Below, piece by piece: positions 9,190 to 17,248 of a DNA stretch of 64,000 bases (its first letter is position 1; the number at the start of each line of letters is the position of its first letter). Both the position numbers and the translations under genes were made by a program. Origin of the DNA: Chloroflexota bacterium (GTDB taxonomy: Bacteria; Chloroflexota; Anaerolineae; J036; Brachytrichaceae); the NCBI GenBank assembly GCA_025354985.1, contig JANXLU010000085.1:85793-149792 (forward strand). Direction: 5' to 3'. Below the pieces are notes generated by a model. It had not been told where the DNA came from and made no database searches. It worked only from the letters and a program-made list of their open reading frames with translations.

Positions 9190-10154
9190 TAGAATTCCTT
9201 CCGCAGGTCCATGCCCGCATATAACGCGCCAACCTGGCTTTCATAGCCATTGAACAACAAGGTCCGTTTGCGGCTGTTTTCGTTAATTCGGCGTTCACTC
9301 GCCTGGCTCCAGCGTGGGTGATTTACCGTTGGGTTGACATTACTATAAAAACCGTACTCGTTGGGCCCGGCCTTCATCCAAAGTGACTGTGGCTGTTCGG
9401 CGACCAGGTCAATCTTTACGATGCTCTTAATGCTCTTGAACCCGTATTTCCAGGGCACAACCAACCGGATGGGTGCGCCGTTCTGGGCAGGCATTGGCTT
9501 ACCGTAGAGCCCGGTAGCCAGTGTTGCCAAATCGTTCATGGCCTCATCGATTCGTAGTCCTTCAACATAGGGCCACGTATAACTACGGTCAGACTGACCG
9601 GGAAACTGTTTGGGGTCGCTAAGACTTTCAAAGCGAACATATTTGGCCTCGGTTTTGGGCTCCACCATTTTTAACAATGCGGATAGCGAAAAGCCCTGCC
9701 AAGGAATCACCATGCTCCAAGCTTCCACGCAGCGAAGCCTATAAATGCGTTCTTCTTGCGCAAATTTTTTAGTGATGTCCTCCAGTCCGATTGTCAATGG
9801 TTTGTTGACAAGACCTCCAATTGTTACCGTCCATGGCGTCGAGACAAAGTTACGAGCCAATGGGGCGACTCCCTGCTTGTCAGTGGAAAACTCATAAAAA
9901 TTGTTGTAATTTGTCACTGCATCATACGGAGTCAATCCATCACCAAGCTCATCAGTCTTTGGTTGATTTAACGGCTTTTCAGGGCCGGTGACAGCAGCCT
10001 GCGGTTGAGAGGCTGCTGTTGGTGGTGTATAAGGCGTGCTAGGAGCACACGCAGCGAGAAACGAAGCCCCGCCAAGAAGCATTGCGGTTTTTAGCGCCTT
10101 TCTGCGTGAAAGATAAATGGATTCGGGTGTGATTTCACTTGATTGAATTTTCAT
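9189..10154 (-). CDS. msrP: Molybdopterin-containing methionine sulfoxide reductase MsrP (YedY)
   Basis: A 321-residue exported oxidoreductase. It has a Tat signal (twin arginine in YLSRRKALK) followed by a hydrophobic stretch ending AAC. The molybdenum-ligating cysteine sits in YRLRCVEAWSMV, and the YedY C-terminal pattern NPTVNHPRWSQA is intact. The enzyme reduces methionine sulfoxide in extracytoplasmic proteins using electrons from MsrQ, encoded immediately downstream. The AAC motif could also be a lipobox, which would anchor the protein in this probably monoderm organism. Confidence 0.95.
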   Translation of the reverse strand: MKIQSSEITPESIYLSRRKALKTAMLLGGASFLAACAPSTPYTPPTAASQPQAAVTGPEKPLNQPKTDELGDGLTPYDAVTNYNNFYEFSTDKQGVAPLARNFVSTPWTVTIGGLVNKPLTIGLEDITKKFAQEERIYRLRCVEAWSMVIPWQGFSLSALLKMVEPKTEAKYVRFESLSDPKQFPGQSDRSYTWPYVEGLRIDEAMNDLATLATGLYGKPMPAQNGAPIRLVVPWKYGFKSIKSIVKIDLVAEQPQSLWMKAGPNEYGFYSNVNPTVNHPRWSQASERRINENSRKRTLLFNGYESQVGALYAGMDLRKEF

Positions 10155-10338
10155 GAATGTGGCCTGTCAGGCAGTTCTGCCCATGATTAACTTTTGATCG
10201 CATCCTCTAAGCTTACGTTCAATTCCCCAACGTTATCGCGTCGACATTACAAAATGATGAAGTAGATCGAGACTGACGCAACCTTTCGGGCGATTTTGCC
10301 GCTGAAGCACAAGGTAACACGCGAACTACAATGCGAAT

Positions 10339-10995
10339 ATGAAGTGGTTTACTCGGACGGTAATGTTCATGTTTGGTGGGTTGTTGGGAATGCAACTGGG
10401 TATTCGTATCCTGTTTCGGTTTCGCCCCGCGCCAGTTCCCGCCCAGGTCTCCAGATTACTTGGCGGCTCCATGCATTTGTTGTATCGGGATCCCATTCGT
10501 GTCGTTGATTTTGCCGCAGTGAGGCGCAATTCGACGGTGCTGGATTTAGGATGTGGGACGGGGATTTTTGCCATCGAGCTGGCGCTTAGGATTGGTGAGA
10601 ACGGTTTGCTACACGCAGTGGATTTTCAGCCGGGTCAGATTGCAGCCACGCGAAAGCGGCTTGATTCGGCTTCGCTGCGAAATGTCCAGTTTGCGGTGGC
10701 GAACGCCGAAACACTGCCAATTGATTCCGAGACTGTGGATTGCGCAATACTCATTTCGATGTTGGCTGAAACAAACAATAAGGATGCCGTATTAAAGGAG
10801 GTAAAGCGGGTCTTAAAACCAGGCGCGACACTCGTTATCGGTGCTGAATTGCTGGAAGCGGATTATATTAGACCTGACACGGCACGCAGGTGGGCGGAAC
10901 GGAATGGATTTCAGCTGGTGGCACGTGGCGGCAGCACGGCCGCGTATTTGCTCAAGTTTGTGAGACCAATAAATCCTCTTAGCGTTGCGGCCTAA
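10339..10995 (+). CDS. Class I SAM-dependent methyltransferase with N-terminal membrane anchor
   Basis: A 218-residue methyltransferase. SAM motif I is VLDLGCGTGIFAIEL (about residue 71), followed by HAVDFQPGQ and the UbiE-like block VKRVLKPGATLVIG. Residues 1-28 are hydrophobic and may tether the enzyme to the membrane, which suggests a lipid or quinone-like substrate. The sequence does not decide the substrate. It is divergent from msrP across 184 bp, with no convincing promoter elements seen there. Confidence 0.85.
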   Translation: MKWFTRTVMFMFGGLLGMQLGIRILFRFRPAPVPAQVSRLLGGSMHLLYRDPIRVVDFAAVRRNSTVLDLGCGTGIFAIELALRIGENGLLHAVDFQPGQIAATRKRLDSASLRNVQFAVANAETLPIDSETVDCAILISMLAETNNKDAVLKEVKRVLKPGATLVIGAELLEADYIRPDTARRWAERNGFQLVARGGSTAAYLLKFVRPINPLSVAA

Positions 10996-11021
10996 ATTAG
11001 TGGGATAACATTAGGTTGCGT

Positions 11022-11058
11022 TGCGTCCTTGGACGCAGCGTCTCATGAAGTTTTCATG
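11022..11058. promoter_or_regulatory. Two dyad symmetries upstream of the orphan response regulator
   Basis: Arms TGCGTCC (11022-11028) and GGACGCA (11031-11037) flank TT, and arms CATGAA (11044-11049) and TTCATG (11053-11058) flank GTT. Both lie 45-81 bp before the regulator's ATG, a sensible place for an autoregulatory operator. The first could equally be a weak terminator for the upstream methyltransferase, but no T-tract follows. Confidence 0.35.
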
Positions 11059-11102
11059 TGGCTACAAGAAAGGTCTAGCAGTGGTCGATCAACATACTAT
11101 CC

Positions 11103-11777
11103 ATGGAACACATACTTGTCATTGAAGACGATTCCGCAATCCGCGACTTGCTTAGGCGAGGGCTGGCGTATGAAAACTACAAGGTCACGATTGCCAACGA
11201 CGGTATGAGTGGACTGACAACTGCGCGAGATAACCCGCCAGACATGGTTATTTTAGACTGGATGATGCCTGGCATGGACGGGCTGGAGGTTTGCAAGCGT
11301 CTCCGTGCGGCAAGCGATGTGCCGATTTTGATGCTAACTGCAAAAGATGCCGTGGGCGACAGGGTGCTCGGTCTTGAAACTGGTGCCGATGATTATCTGA
11401 CGAAACCTTTCGCATTTCCCGAGCTCTTAGCGCGCGTGCACGCGTTGCTTCGCCGGGCGGCCCCGTCAACAAAGCCCGAAATTCTGCGATACAGTGACTT
11501 GGTGCTTGATACAGGAACGCGACTGGCAAAGCGCGCCAATCGTCAATTCGAGCTTACAGCCAAGGAATACGATCTGATTGAGTACTTTATGCGCAATCCG
11601 CGCCAGGTTCTCACTCGAGAACAGATTTTGGATCGCGTTTGGGGTTATGACTTCGGCGGTGAGAGCAACGTGCTAGAAGTTTATATTCGATATTTGCGAC
11701 AAAAAATTGAAGCCGACGGGGAGTCAAGATTAATTCACACTGTGCGAAGCGTGGGCTATGTGCTGCGCGAGGAGTAG
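11103..11777 (+). CDS. OmpR/PhoB-family response regulator (orphan)
   Basis: A 224-residue two-domain regulator. The receiver has acidic residues in VIEDD, the phospho-acceptor Asp in [12 protein letters not shown] (about residue 51), Thr in MLTA and Lys in DDYLTKPF. The C-terminal winged helix ends in the typical RYLRQKIE and [12 protein letters not shown]. It should bind DNA as a phosphorylated dimer. No histidine kinase is adjacent: the next genes are a tRNA and a PHP phosphoesterase on the other strand. The partner kinase and regulon are therefore unknown. Two dyad repeats precede the gene and a strong hairpin follows it. Confidence 0.95.
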   Translation: MEHILVIEDDSAIRDLLRRGLAYENYKVTIANDGMSGLTTARDNPPDMVILDWMMPGMDGLEVCKRLRAASDVPILMLTAKDAVGDRVLGLETGADDYLTKPFAFPELLARVHALLRRAAPSTKPEILRYSDLVLDTGTRLAKRANRQFELTAKEYDLIEYFMRNPRQVLTREQILDRVWGYDFGGESNVLEVYIRYLRQKIEADGESRLIHTVRSVGYVLREE

Positions 11778-11797
11778 CCGCCGATTGTTATATAAAC

Positions 11798-11834
11798 AGA
11801 AACAGCAGGTTGTACTATCCAATCTGCTGTTTCT
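11798..11834. terminator. Bidirectional terminator hairpin
   Basis: Perfect 11-bp arms AGAAACAGCAG (11798-11808) and CTGCTGTTTCT (11824-11834) enclose a 15-base loop, with A/T-rich flanks on both sides. It sits between the plus-strand response regulator and the minus-strand tRNA-Thr, so it can end both transcripts. Confidence 0.75.
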
Positions 11835-11844
11835 ATTTAAAGTA

Positions 11845-11917
11845 AGCTATCCTCGGGAATTGAACCCGAAACCTATCGCTTACGAAGCGATTGCTCTACC
11901 GATTGAGCTAGGATAGC
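11845..11917 (-). tRNA. tRNA-Thr (anticodon CGT)
   Basis: The minus strand folds into a full cloverleaf: acceptor GCTATCC/GGATAGC, D-arm GCTC/GAGC, anticodon stem ATCGC/GCGAT with loop TTCGTAA, and T-arm TCGGG/CCCGA with loop TTCAATT. Anticodon CGT reads the threonine codon ACG. No CCA is encoded. It lies 10 bp downstream of the PHP gene on the same strand and is probably processed from that transcript. Confidence 0.95.
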
Positions 11918-11927
11918 AGAACACTAA

Positions 11928-12620
11928 TTATAGCACTTTGGCGGGTTTATTCTCGTTATTTTCACCTGGCTTGCCCATGCCCATTACGTGAGCCAGCGCT
12001 GCCGCACGTGATCCAATGCTAACCAGTCCTGAACTATGGCTTGTGATCAACTCGCAGTCGCTCAGTGCGCGAAGGAACGACGCCGGCGTGTCAACTTCAT
12101 GTTGGACCCGTACTCGGGTTCGGCCAATTTCAGCAATAGTATGTGCATCGCTGGCGCAAATCATTGGCAGATTTAAATCACGTGCCAAATCATAAGCAAG
12201 ATCGTTTTTGGAGGTGTCGCATGTGCGCGCGTTAAATACCTCTACAAAGTCCAATTTATTCGCGATGAGGCGCAAAATCGTGCCACCCAATCCACTTCGT
12301 CTGGGGTCAAAGGGGTGCGACGGTCCGACCAGCCCGCCTTGTTGGTGAACCAAATCGCACGTATCGGCCGGTGTCATGCCTGGTGGAATGCGCGACTTGA
12401 TGAAATAGCACAGCAACTCTCCCTGGGTCGTCATTACTTCTTCGCCAACAATAATGAGGTCGGGAGCGAGCTTGAGGGCACTCAGTGCACCCTGAATTTC
12501 ATTGTGATCGGTAATTGCAATCCGATCGATTCCGACTATGCGGCATTGCGCAATGATATCTTCGGGTTTGGTCAAGCTATCGAACGAGTATTGGCTGTGC
12601 GAGTGCAGTTCAAGATCCAT
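11928..12620 (-). CDS. PHP-domain metal-dependent phosphoesterase
   Basis: About 230 residues of a polymerase-and-histidinol-phosphatase (PHP) domain. Metal-binding residues are visible in LELHSHSQYSFDS near the N-terminus, AITDHNEI, VGEEVMTTQGE, GPSHPFDPRR and the C-terminal CASDAHTIAEIG. Stand-alone members of this group hydrolyse phosphomonoesters, nucleotide phosphates or short oligonucleotides, and the substrate here is unknown. The ATG at 12620 is chosen because the HxH motif follows closely. A TTG four codons upstream is possible. The tRNA-Thr gene follows within 10 bp. Confidence 0.88.
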   Translation of the reverse strand: MDLELHSHSQYSFDSLTKPEDIIAQCRIVGIDRIAITDHNEIQGALSALKLAPDLIIVGEEVMTTQGELLCYFIKSRIPPGMTPADTCDLVHQQGGLVGPSHPFDPRRSGLGGTILRLIANKLDFVEVFNARTCDTSKNDLAYDLARDLNLPMICASDAHTIAEIGRTRVRVQHEVDTPASFLRALSDCELITSHSSGLVSIGSRAAALAHVMGMGKPGENNENKPAKVL

Positions 12621-12703
12621 ATGGGCTTGCAAGCGATTGTCTCATTATCAGGCACATACAATTGTTTGATGCAAATGCCACGTTGGCGAAGTCGAGCAAC
12701 GCT

Positions 12704-13510
12704 ATGACACAGGTTCAAGCGCGCAAATCACTTGGCCAGAATTGGCTGATAGATGATGGATTGGTGCGAAGAATCGTGCAAGCGGCCGAGATAGGCCCAG
12801 ATGATGTTGTGATTGAAATCGGAGCAGGAACAGGAGCACTGACCCGACACTTGGTTGGAAGTTCAGCGCGCGTGATTGCCATCGAATTGGATGGACGTCT
12901 TTTGGAATATCTTCCGGTTCACCCAAATCTCACGGTCATACAGGCTGATGCGTTGCAATTGGATTACGCTGCAATTGCCGGGTTGCTTCCGGGACAGCAG
13001 GTATGCTTTGTTGGAAATCTGCCGTACTATATAACTTCGGCGTTGGTTCGAAAAATGCTTGAATCTGATCTGCCCACTCGGACTGTTGTAATAACCGTGC
13101 AGTTGGAGGTGGCGTTGCGCATGGTAGCGGAACCCGGTAGTCTAAGCATATTGGCCGTCAGTATCCAATACTACGGTACGCCAGTTCTATTGTTTCGCTT
13201 GCCGGCATCGGCGTTTCGTCCGCAACCGTCGGTTGACTCGGCCGTGGTCCGCATCGTGCCGCACAAGCAAAAGTCGGCCGTGAGTCCCGAACGGTTCTTT
13301 GAGGTGGTTCGCGCGGGTTTTAGTCAACCACGAAAACAACTGCGAAATCCCTTGTCGGCTGGCTTGTCTATTTCAAAGTCTGAGGCGGACGCCGTGCTTC
13401 ATTGGGCAGGGATTAATCCCATGCGTCGTGCCGAAACATTAAGCGTTTCCGAGTGGGAAGCTCTGACGTTGGCGCATATACAAAAAACGAGCGGAGAGGA
13501 CAGGATTTGA
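12704..13510 (+). CDS. rsmA: 16S rRNA dimethyladenosine transferase (KsgA)
   Basis: A 268-residue rRNA adenine N6,N6-dimethyltransferase that modifies two adjacent adenosines near the 3' end of 16S rRNA during 30S maturation. The start KSLGQNWLIDDG, SAM motif IEIGAGTGALT and catalytic motif NLPYYITS are all present, and the RNA-binding C-terminal helical domain is complete. The ATG at 12704 fits the family start better than an in-frame TTG at 12662. The last six codons and the TGA stop are antisense to the 3' half of tRNA-Ser. The stop codon itself is the complement of the tRNA T-loop. Confidence 0.96.
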   Translation: MTQVQARKSLGQNWLIDDGLVRRIVQAAEIGPDDVVIEIGAGTGALTRHLVGSSARVIAIELDGRLLEYLPVHPNLTVIQADALQLDYAAIAGLLPGQQVCFVGNLPYYITSALVRKMLESDLPTRTVVITVQLEVALRMVAEPGSLSILAVSIQYYGTPVLLFRLPASAFRPQPSVDSAVVRIVPHKQKSAVSPERFFEVVRAGFSQPRKQLRNPLSAGLSISKSEADAVLHWAGINPMRRAETLSVSEWEALTLAHIQKTSGEDRI

Positions 13511-13579
13511 ACCTGCGATGGGGTTTAGCCATACCCGCTTTCCAGGCGAGCGCATTAGACCAGGCTATGCTACCTCTCC
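13492..13579 (-). tRNA. tRNA-Ser (anticodon GGA)
   Basis: An 88-nt class II tRNA on the minus strand. It has acceptor GGAGAGG/CCTCTCC with discriminator G, anticodon loop CTGGAAA giving GGA (reads TCC/TCT), a long variable arm typical of serine tRNAs, and T-loop TTCAAAT. Its 3' 19 nt overlap rsmA on the opposite strand. A possible -10 (TAGAAT on the minus strand) lies 10 bp upstream, inside the end of the HAD gene. Confidence 0.95.
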
Positions 13580-13592
13580 AAGTCCAACCATT

Positions 13593-14396
13593 CTATTTTA
13601 GCGCGAATTTTTTGAGGGCGGCCACCACGCCATCCTCTTCAATACTCGGAGCAATCCAATTTGCAGCCTCTTTGGCTGATGGGCTGGCGTTACCCATGGC
13701 CACACCAACTCCGGCCCACGTCAACATTGTCACGTCATTTTCCTGATCACCGATCGCAAGCACTTCAGATTGATCGATTTCGAGCCTAGCGGCAACAAAT
13801 TCCAGTCCTTTGCCTTTGGTTGCCATTGATGGATTCACCTCGACAAACATGGCGTGACTTTGCACGACGCTGGCACGACTTCCGAGAAACTGCTTTAGGG
13901 AATCCGCGACCGCCGTCGCCTGATGCGGATCGACCACGAAAAGTATCTTGTCAGAATCACGAGTGCCCAAGGCACGTACCAGGCTCTGGCTAATGATTGG
14001 CGGTTCTGGCACGAGCATTTCGCGATAAAACGCCTCGCCGTGTCTTATTTCCATAACGTGAATGCGATCGTCAAGATACAAAACGGGTTGCCAGGACTCA
14101 TGTCTGGCGGCAAACGCCAGCACGTCATTTGTAATTTGATTGCTGAGCGATATTCGGCGCAGTTGCGTATCAGTCGCGAGATCATAAATCAGTCCCCCTT
14201 GCGTACAAATAACCGGGGCGTTTACACTTAGATTTTGCCAATATGCGCGGGTGCTGGCCGGTCCGCGACCCGTGGCAATTGTAATTTTCACCCCTTGATT
14301 GCTCGCATGTTCAAGTGCCTCAACGACTTTGGCTGAAATTGACAAGTCATGCTTGACGACGGTGCCGTCCAAATCTACTGCGATGAGTTTAATCAT
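13593..14396 (-). CDS. Cof-type HAD-superfamily phosphatase
   Basis: A 267-residue HAD phosphatase of the Cof (IIB cap) group. Motif I is VDLDGTVV with the nucleophilic Asp, motif II is the Thr in ITIATGRG, motif III is Lys in MATKGKG, and motif IV is IGDQENDVTML. Cof proteins dephosphorylate sugar phosphates, flavin mononucleotide or other small phosphates with broad specificity. It is downstream of the PP2C-like gene by 21 bp on the same strand, so the two may be one transcript. Confidence 0.93.
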   Translation of the reverse strand: MIKLIAVDLDGTVVKHDLSISAKVVEALEHASNQGVKITIATGRGPASTRAYWQNLSVNAPVICTQGGLIYDLATDTQLRRISLSNQITNDVLAFAARHESWQPVLYLDDRIHVMEIRHGEAFYREMLVPEPPIISQSLVRALGTRDSDKILFVVDPHQATAVADSLKQFLGSRASVVQSHAMFVEVNPSMATKGKGLEFVAARLEIDQSEVLAIGDQENDVTMLTWAGVGVAMGNASPSAKEAANWIAPSIEEDGVVAALKKFALK

Positions 14397-14417
14397 GAAT
14401 TACCCGTGCATAACAAG

Positions 14418-16529
14418 CTAGGGCTTAAAAACAAAAAGTTGGCGTGGCGAGACCGCATAAAAGATGTCATTGGCAAAATCGTATGAAATGTCTTGAACGC
14501 CAACCATTTCGTCATTTTTCGCACGAATCTGACGGATGTATTCGCCATTTTTGGTCAGCTCAATAATTGCTCCCGATGCACTGTCGGCCACGAAGAGGCT
14601 GCCAGTTTCAGGATCGGCTGTATTGGTGGCAATTGCCACCGGTTGGCGGAGGGGTTCTGGCAGGCCTGATAGGGTAAACGTGGTTGCGCGTCCTTGTGTC
14701 AGGCGAATTATGGGCGGGTCGCTTGATGGTTTTCTAAGGATAAACAGGCTGCCGTCGACCACAAGGTCAATACCATCTTGAAGCGCAGCCATTGGTTGGG
14801 TCAAGTACGCCGTCGACAGAACGGATTCACCCTGGACACGTTGCCTCCAAATCTGACCTTCGGCCGTGTCCAATTGGTAGAACAATCCGGCGTAAACGTC
14901 GCCGGCCACTGTTTGAGGAATTTTGTTACCAAGTTTTAGCGTAGACAGCTGGCCCGATCCCGTGCTAAACAAATATGCGTCGTCAACGCCCACCATAAGC
15001 GCCCCGTCGGTACTGGGCCACCGGTTGTTTCGTGGAGTCGTCCAGGTAACATCCTTAATTACAGGCAACGCCACGCCACGTTGTGGAGCGACCCGGATCG
15101 GGGTGCCCGTGAGTTCTGTTTTTGCGGAACTTAAAACGAGCTGGTCGACCGAGTTGGTCGCGGTGTCAAGCACGTATACGCCACCATCAAATGCCGCAAT
15201 TCGTCTGACGGATGCATTTGCAAACGGCGGCAAAATCGTAACGCCTACGCGTTGGACGCGAAATATGGAATCGACCTGTGTTTGCAACTGGAGCTTGGTT
15301 GCGTCAAAAGATTTATCTCCAGGTGCGCGTAACTCAAATCCCCGTATCACGGCGATGGCATCAGAAAGCGGTTTAGCTGAGTTTGACGGATCGTTGACAA
15401 AGCTTGTTTGGGCTGCCTTAACCTTATCTTGTACCTGCGTACGAAGCGAGCGCATATCGCTTTCCGTAGACAGTTGCAAGCTGAATGCGCTGACGGTAGC
15501 AGCCACAATTACCGGGAGTATTAATGCCAATCCAGCAAACAGAATTCGTTGGGTTCGTTCTGCCTCCGGACTAAGCTTGATCGCGATTCGGCTCGCACGT
15601 TCAATTGATGACGATTGTTGCGATCTGCGCGTTACTGCACGCAACTGCCCAATAAACAGTCGCAATGCGGCAATGACACGCTCCACCCTTGGGTATAGTG
15701 CGACCTTCCCAGATCCACTGGGTGTAGACGGTGTATTCGTGACCGATGCTGTTCGTGCAGGCAAACCACTGGAAGTGATCGCAGGGGTATTTGTCCAAGC
15801 TGAGGCCGCGGTCGGTTTGGGCTGTCTCACCCCGGGTTCGTGCGGCACGGGACGTGGTGCCGTACGATCAGCCGGTGCTGTCGGCGCACCCAGACTGAAT
15901 GCCAAGCCGGCCATAAAGCCTGCTTTTACGTTTGCATTGAGGTAGCCGGCAATTAGGCGGCCATCTCCCTTGCTCATGCACGCGTCGATAAGCGCGTCTG
16001 GCACCTTGCCATCGTTGCTCAGGCTTGTTAATCCGGTGATTACAAATGCATCTCCAGGTTGCCACACAAAATTTGCTGCATAAACCTCGACACCACCACT
16101 GCCAAAGAGTGGTGTACGACCTGGTGGAGCAATCCGTTCAAACGCGCCATTTTGTGCCCTGGCATACGCTATTGCAGGCCCAGACTGTGCCAGAACAACA
16201 TGATTGCCGCTAATGGCGACACATGAAACAGATCCACGCACCGCCGGTTCGGCGCCCAAATTTTGGTTGAGCAATTGCTCGTTGGCGAGTTTGATCGACA
16301 GCCTCAATGCCGTAGCGCAGCCGCCCGGAGCACTTTGATAGGTGTCCGCGATTGTTTTGGCAAGCGCGTCCAGAGTGGTGTCGGATGCTGTCGGAAGGTC
16401 GCAATAGACGATCAGTGTGTCTTCCGGACGCTTGTTGTCCCGGTTTGGTCGCTGAGTGAATGCTCTGGAGGTCTCCCCCAATTCATGTCCATCGTTGACA
16501 TTTATCGTAGAAATCGAGATTTCCGCCAT
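14418..16529 (-). CDS. Membrane protein: degenerate PP2C-like domain, transmembrane helix, predicted beta-propeller
   Basis: A 703-residue protein of unknown function. Residues 1 to about 220 follow the layout of a PPM/PP2C phosphatase, but the metal-binding motifs are not preserved: the position expected for DGxGG reads CDLPT and that for GDSR reads QSGP. A Pro/Thr/Ala-rich linker follows (about 220-275). One strong hydrophobic segment near residues 328-350 (LFAGLALILPVIVA) is the likely membrane helix. The rest, from about 440, has repeated beta-strand units with VYVLDTATN, LFVADSASG and IFYAVSPRQ, suggesting a six-bladed NHL/SMP-like propeller outside the cell. It may be a dead-phosphatase receptor. 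The HAD gene follows it. Confidence 0.7.
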   Translation of the reverse strand: MAEISISTINVNDGHELGETSRAFTQRPNRDNKRPEDTLIVYCDLPTASDTTLDALAKTIADTYQSAPGGCATALRLSIKLANEQLLNQNLGAEPAVRGSVSCVAISGNHVVLAQSGPAIAYARAQNGAFERIAPPGRTPLFGSGGVEVYAANFVWQPGDAFVITGLTSLSNDGKVPDALIDACMSKGDGRLIAGYLNANVKAGFMAGLAFSLGAPTAPADRTAPRPVPHEPGVRQPKPTAASAWTNTPAITSSGLPARTASVTNTPSTPSGSGKVALYPRVERVIAALRLFIGQLRAVTRRSQQSSSIERASRIAIKLSPEAERTQRILFAGLALILPVIVAATVSAFSLQLSTESDMRSLRTQVQDKVKAAQTSFVNDPSNSAKPLSDAIAVIRGFELRAPGDKSFDATKLQLQTQVDSIFRVQRVGVTILPPFANASVRRIAAFDGGVYVLDTATNSVDQLVLSSAKTELTGTPIRVAPQRGVALPVIKDVTWTTPRNNRWPSTDGALMVGVDDAYLFSTGSGQLSTLKLGNKIPQTVAGDVYAGLFYQLDTAEGQIWRQRVQGESVLSTAYLTQPMAALQDGIDLVVDGSLFILRKPSSDPPIIRLTQGRATTFTLSGLPEPLRQPVAIATNTADPETGSLFVADSASGAIIELTKNGEYIRQIRAKNDEMVGVQDISYDFANDIFYAVSPRQLFVFKP

Positions 16530-16570
16530 TCGGTACTGATTCTAACTGGTTGAAGTACAATTTCAAAGTC

Positions 16571-16642
16571 GCCCCCATAGCTCAATGGATAGAGTGCCGG
16601 CCTCCGAAGCCGACGGTCGCAGTTCGAATCTGCGTGGGGGCA
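16571..16642 (+). tRNA. tRNA-Arg (anticodon CCG)
   Basis: A complete cloverleaf with acceptor GCCCCCA/TGGGGGC, D-arm GCTC/GAGT, anticodon loop CTCCGAA (CCG, reads CGG), T-arm CGCAG/CTGCG with loop TTCGAAT, and discriminator A. The outer anticodon-stem pair is a C-A mismatch. A TACAAT -10 candidate lies at 16556-16561. The convergent peptidase gene's stop codon starts at the very next base (16643). No CCA is encoded. Confidence 0.95.
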
Positions 16643-17248
16643 TTACAACGAGGGTTCATGCTTGTGCGCCTGGTCGTCTCCGACTTGAATCCAAATTCGG
16701 GCCATACTAGACCAATAGCGCAAGAACACGGCGCTTGGATATAAGTGCAGGTCGTTTGGATTAATTGTCTTTTGTGCTGGATCAAGAACGATCACTCTTT
16801 CTTCAGCTAAACCTACAACGACCAATGCGTGTCCCCAGGGCTGCCACCTAAATCCGCTATGGTTGGTCCATTGACCAATGATTGGAATTGCGCACATGCC
16901 TCGCGAAAGGGTTTCTTGCAATTCTGCCAGCGAGCCAAACACCCGCAATTTTGCGCGTACGCCGTGCGAGGTTAGGTATCGTGCAATGGCCCCGGGCATA
17001 GTTGCACTATCGGGTGGGAACCGATTCAGCCTAGGCAGCAACGCCTTGCGCGGTTGCCACTCGATCCAATTGCGCTTCATTTCCTCCGCAACAGTATCTC
17101 CATCGAACTGGAAAGATTTTGTCATCAAGTTCCCAGCGATCGCAATGCTAAACGGGCCACAGCGATTTGGAGAACCGCCTGATTTCAGCTGCCACTGGTG
17201 ATATTCAGCGGTTGTCTGCGAAATTAAAGGCGAAACCTCGGCGTTCAT
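16643..17248 (-). CDS. C39-like (papain-fold) cysteine peptidase domain protein
   Basis: A 201-residue protein matching the peptidase_C39_2 pattern. The predicted nucleophile is Cys30 in NRCGPFSIAIA, the general base His140 in WGHALVVVG, and Asp156 in VIVLDPA. There is no ATP-binding domain and no clear signal peptide, so it is not a bacteriocin-processing ABC transporter. It may be a cytoplasmic or non-classically exported peptidase. It shares a 4-nt start/stop overlap with the upstream DUF1461 membrane protein gene, so the two probably act together. Its stop codon abuts tRNA-Arg(CCG). Confidence 0.78.
   Translation of the reverse strand: MNAEVSPLISQTTAEYHQWQLKSGGSPNRCGPFSIAIAGNLMTKSFQFDGDTVAEEMKRNWIEWQPRKALLPRLNRFPPDSATMPGAIARYLTSHGVRAKLRVFGSLAELQETLSRGMCAIPIIGQWTNHSGFRWQPWGHALVVVGLAEERVIVLDPAQKTINPNDLHLYPSAVFLRYWSSMARIWIQVGDDQAHKHEPSL

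Noticed and set aside
14923..15945. Long plus-strand open frame (340 codons)
   Set aside because: It lies entirely antisense to the PP2C-like/propeller gene, has a Ser/Thr/Ala-rich composition with no domain, and the opposite strand encodes a coherent protein.
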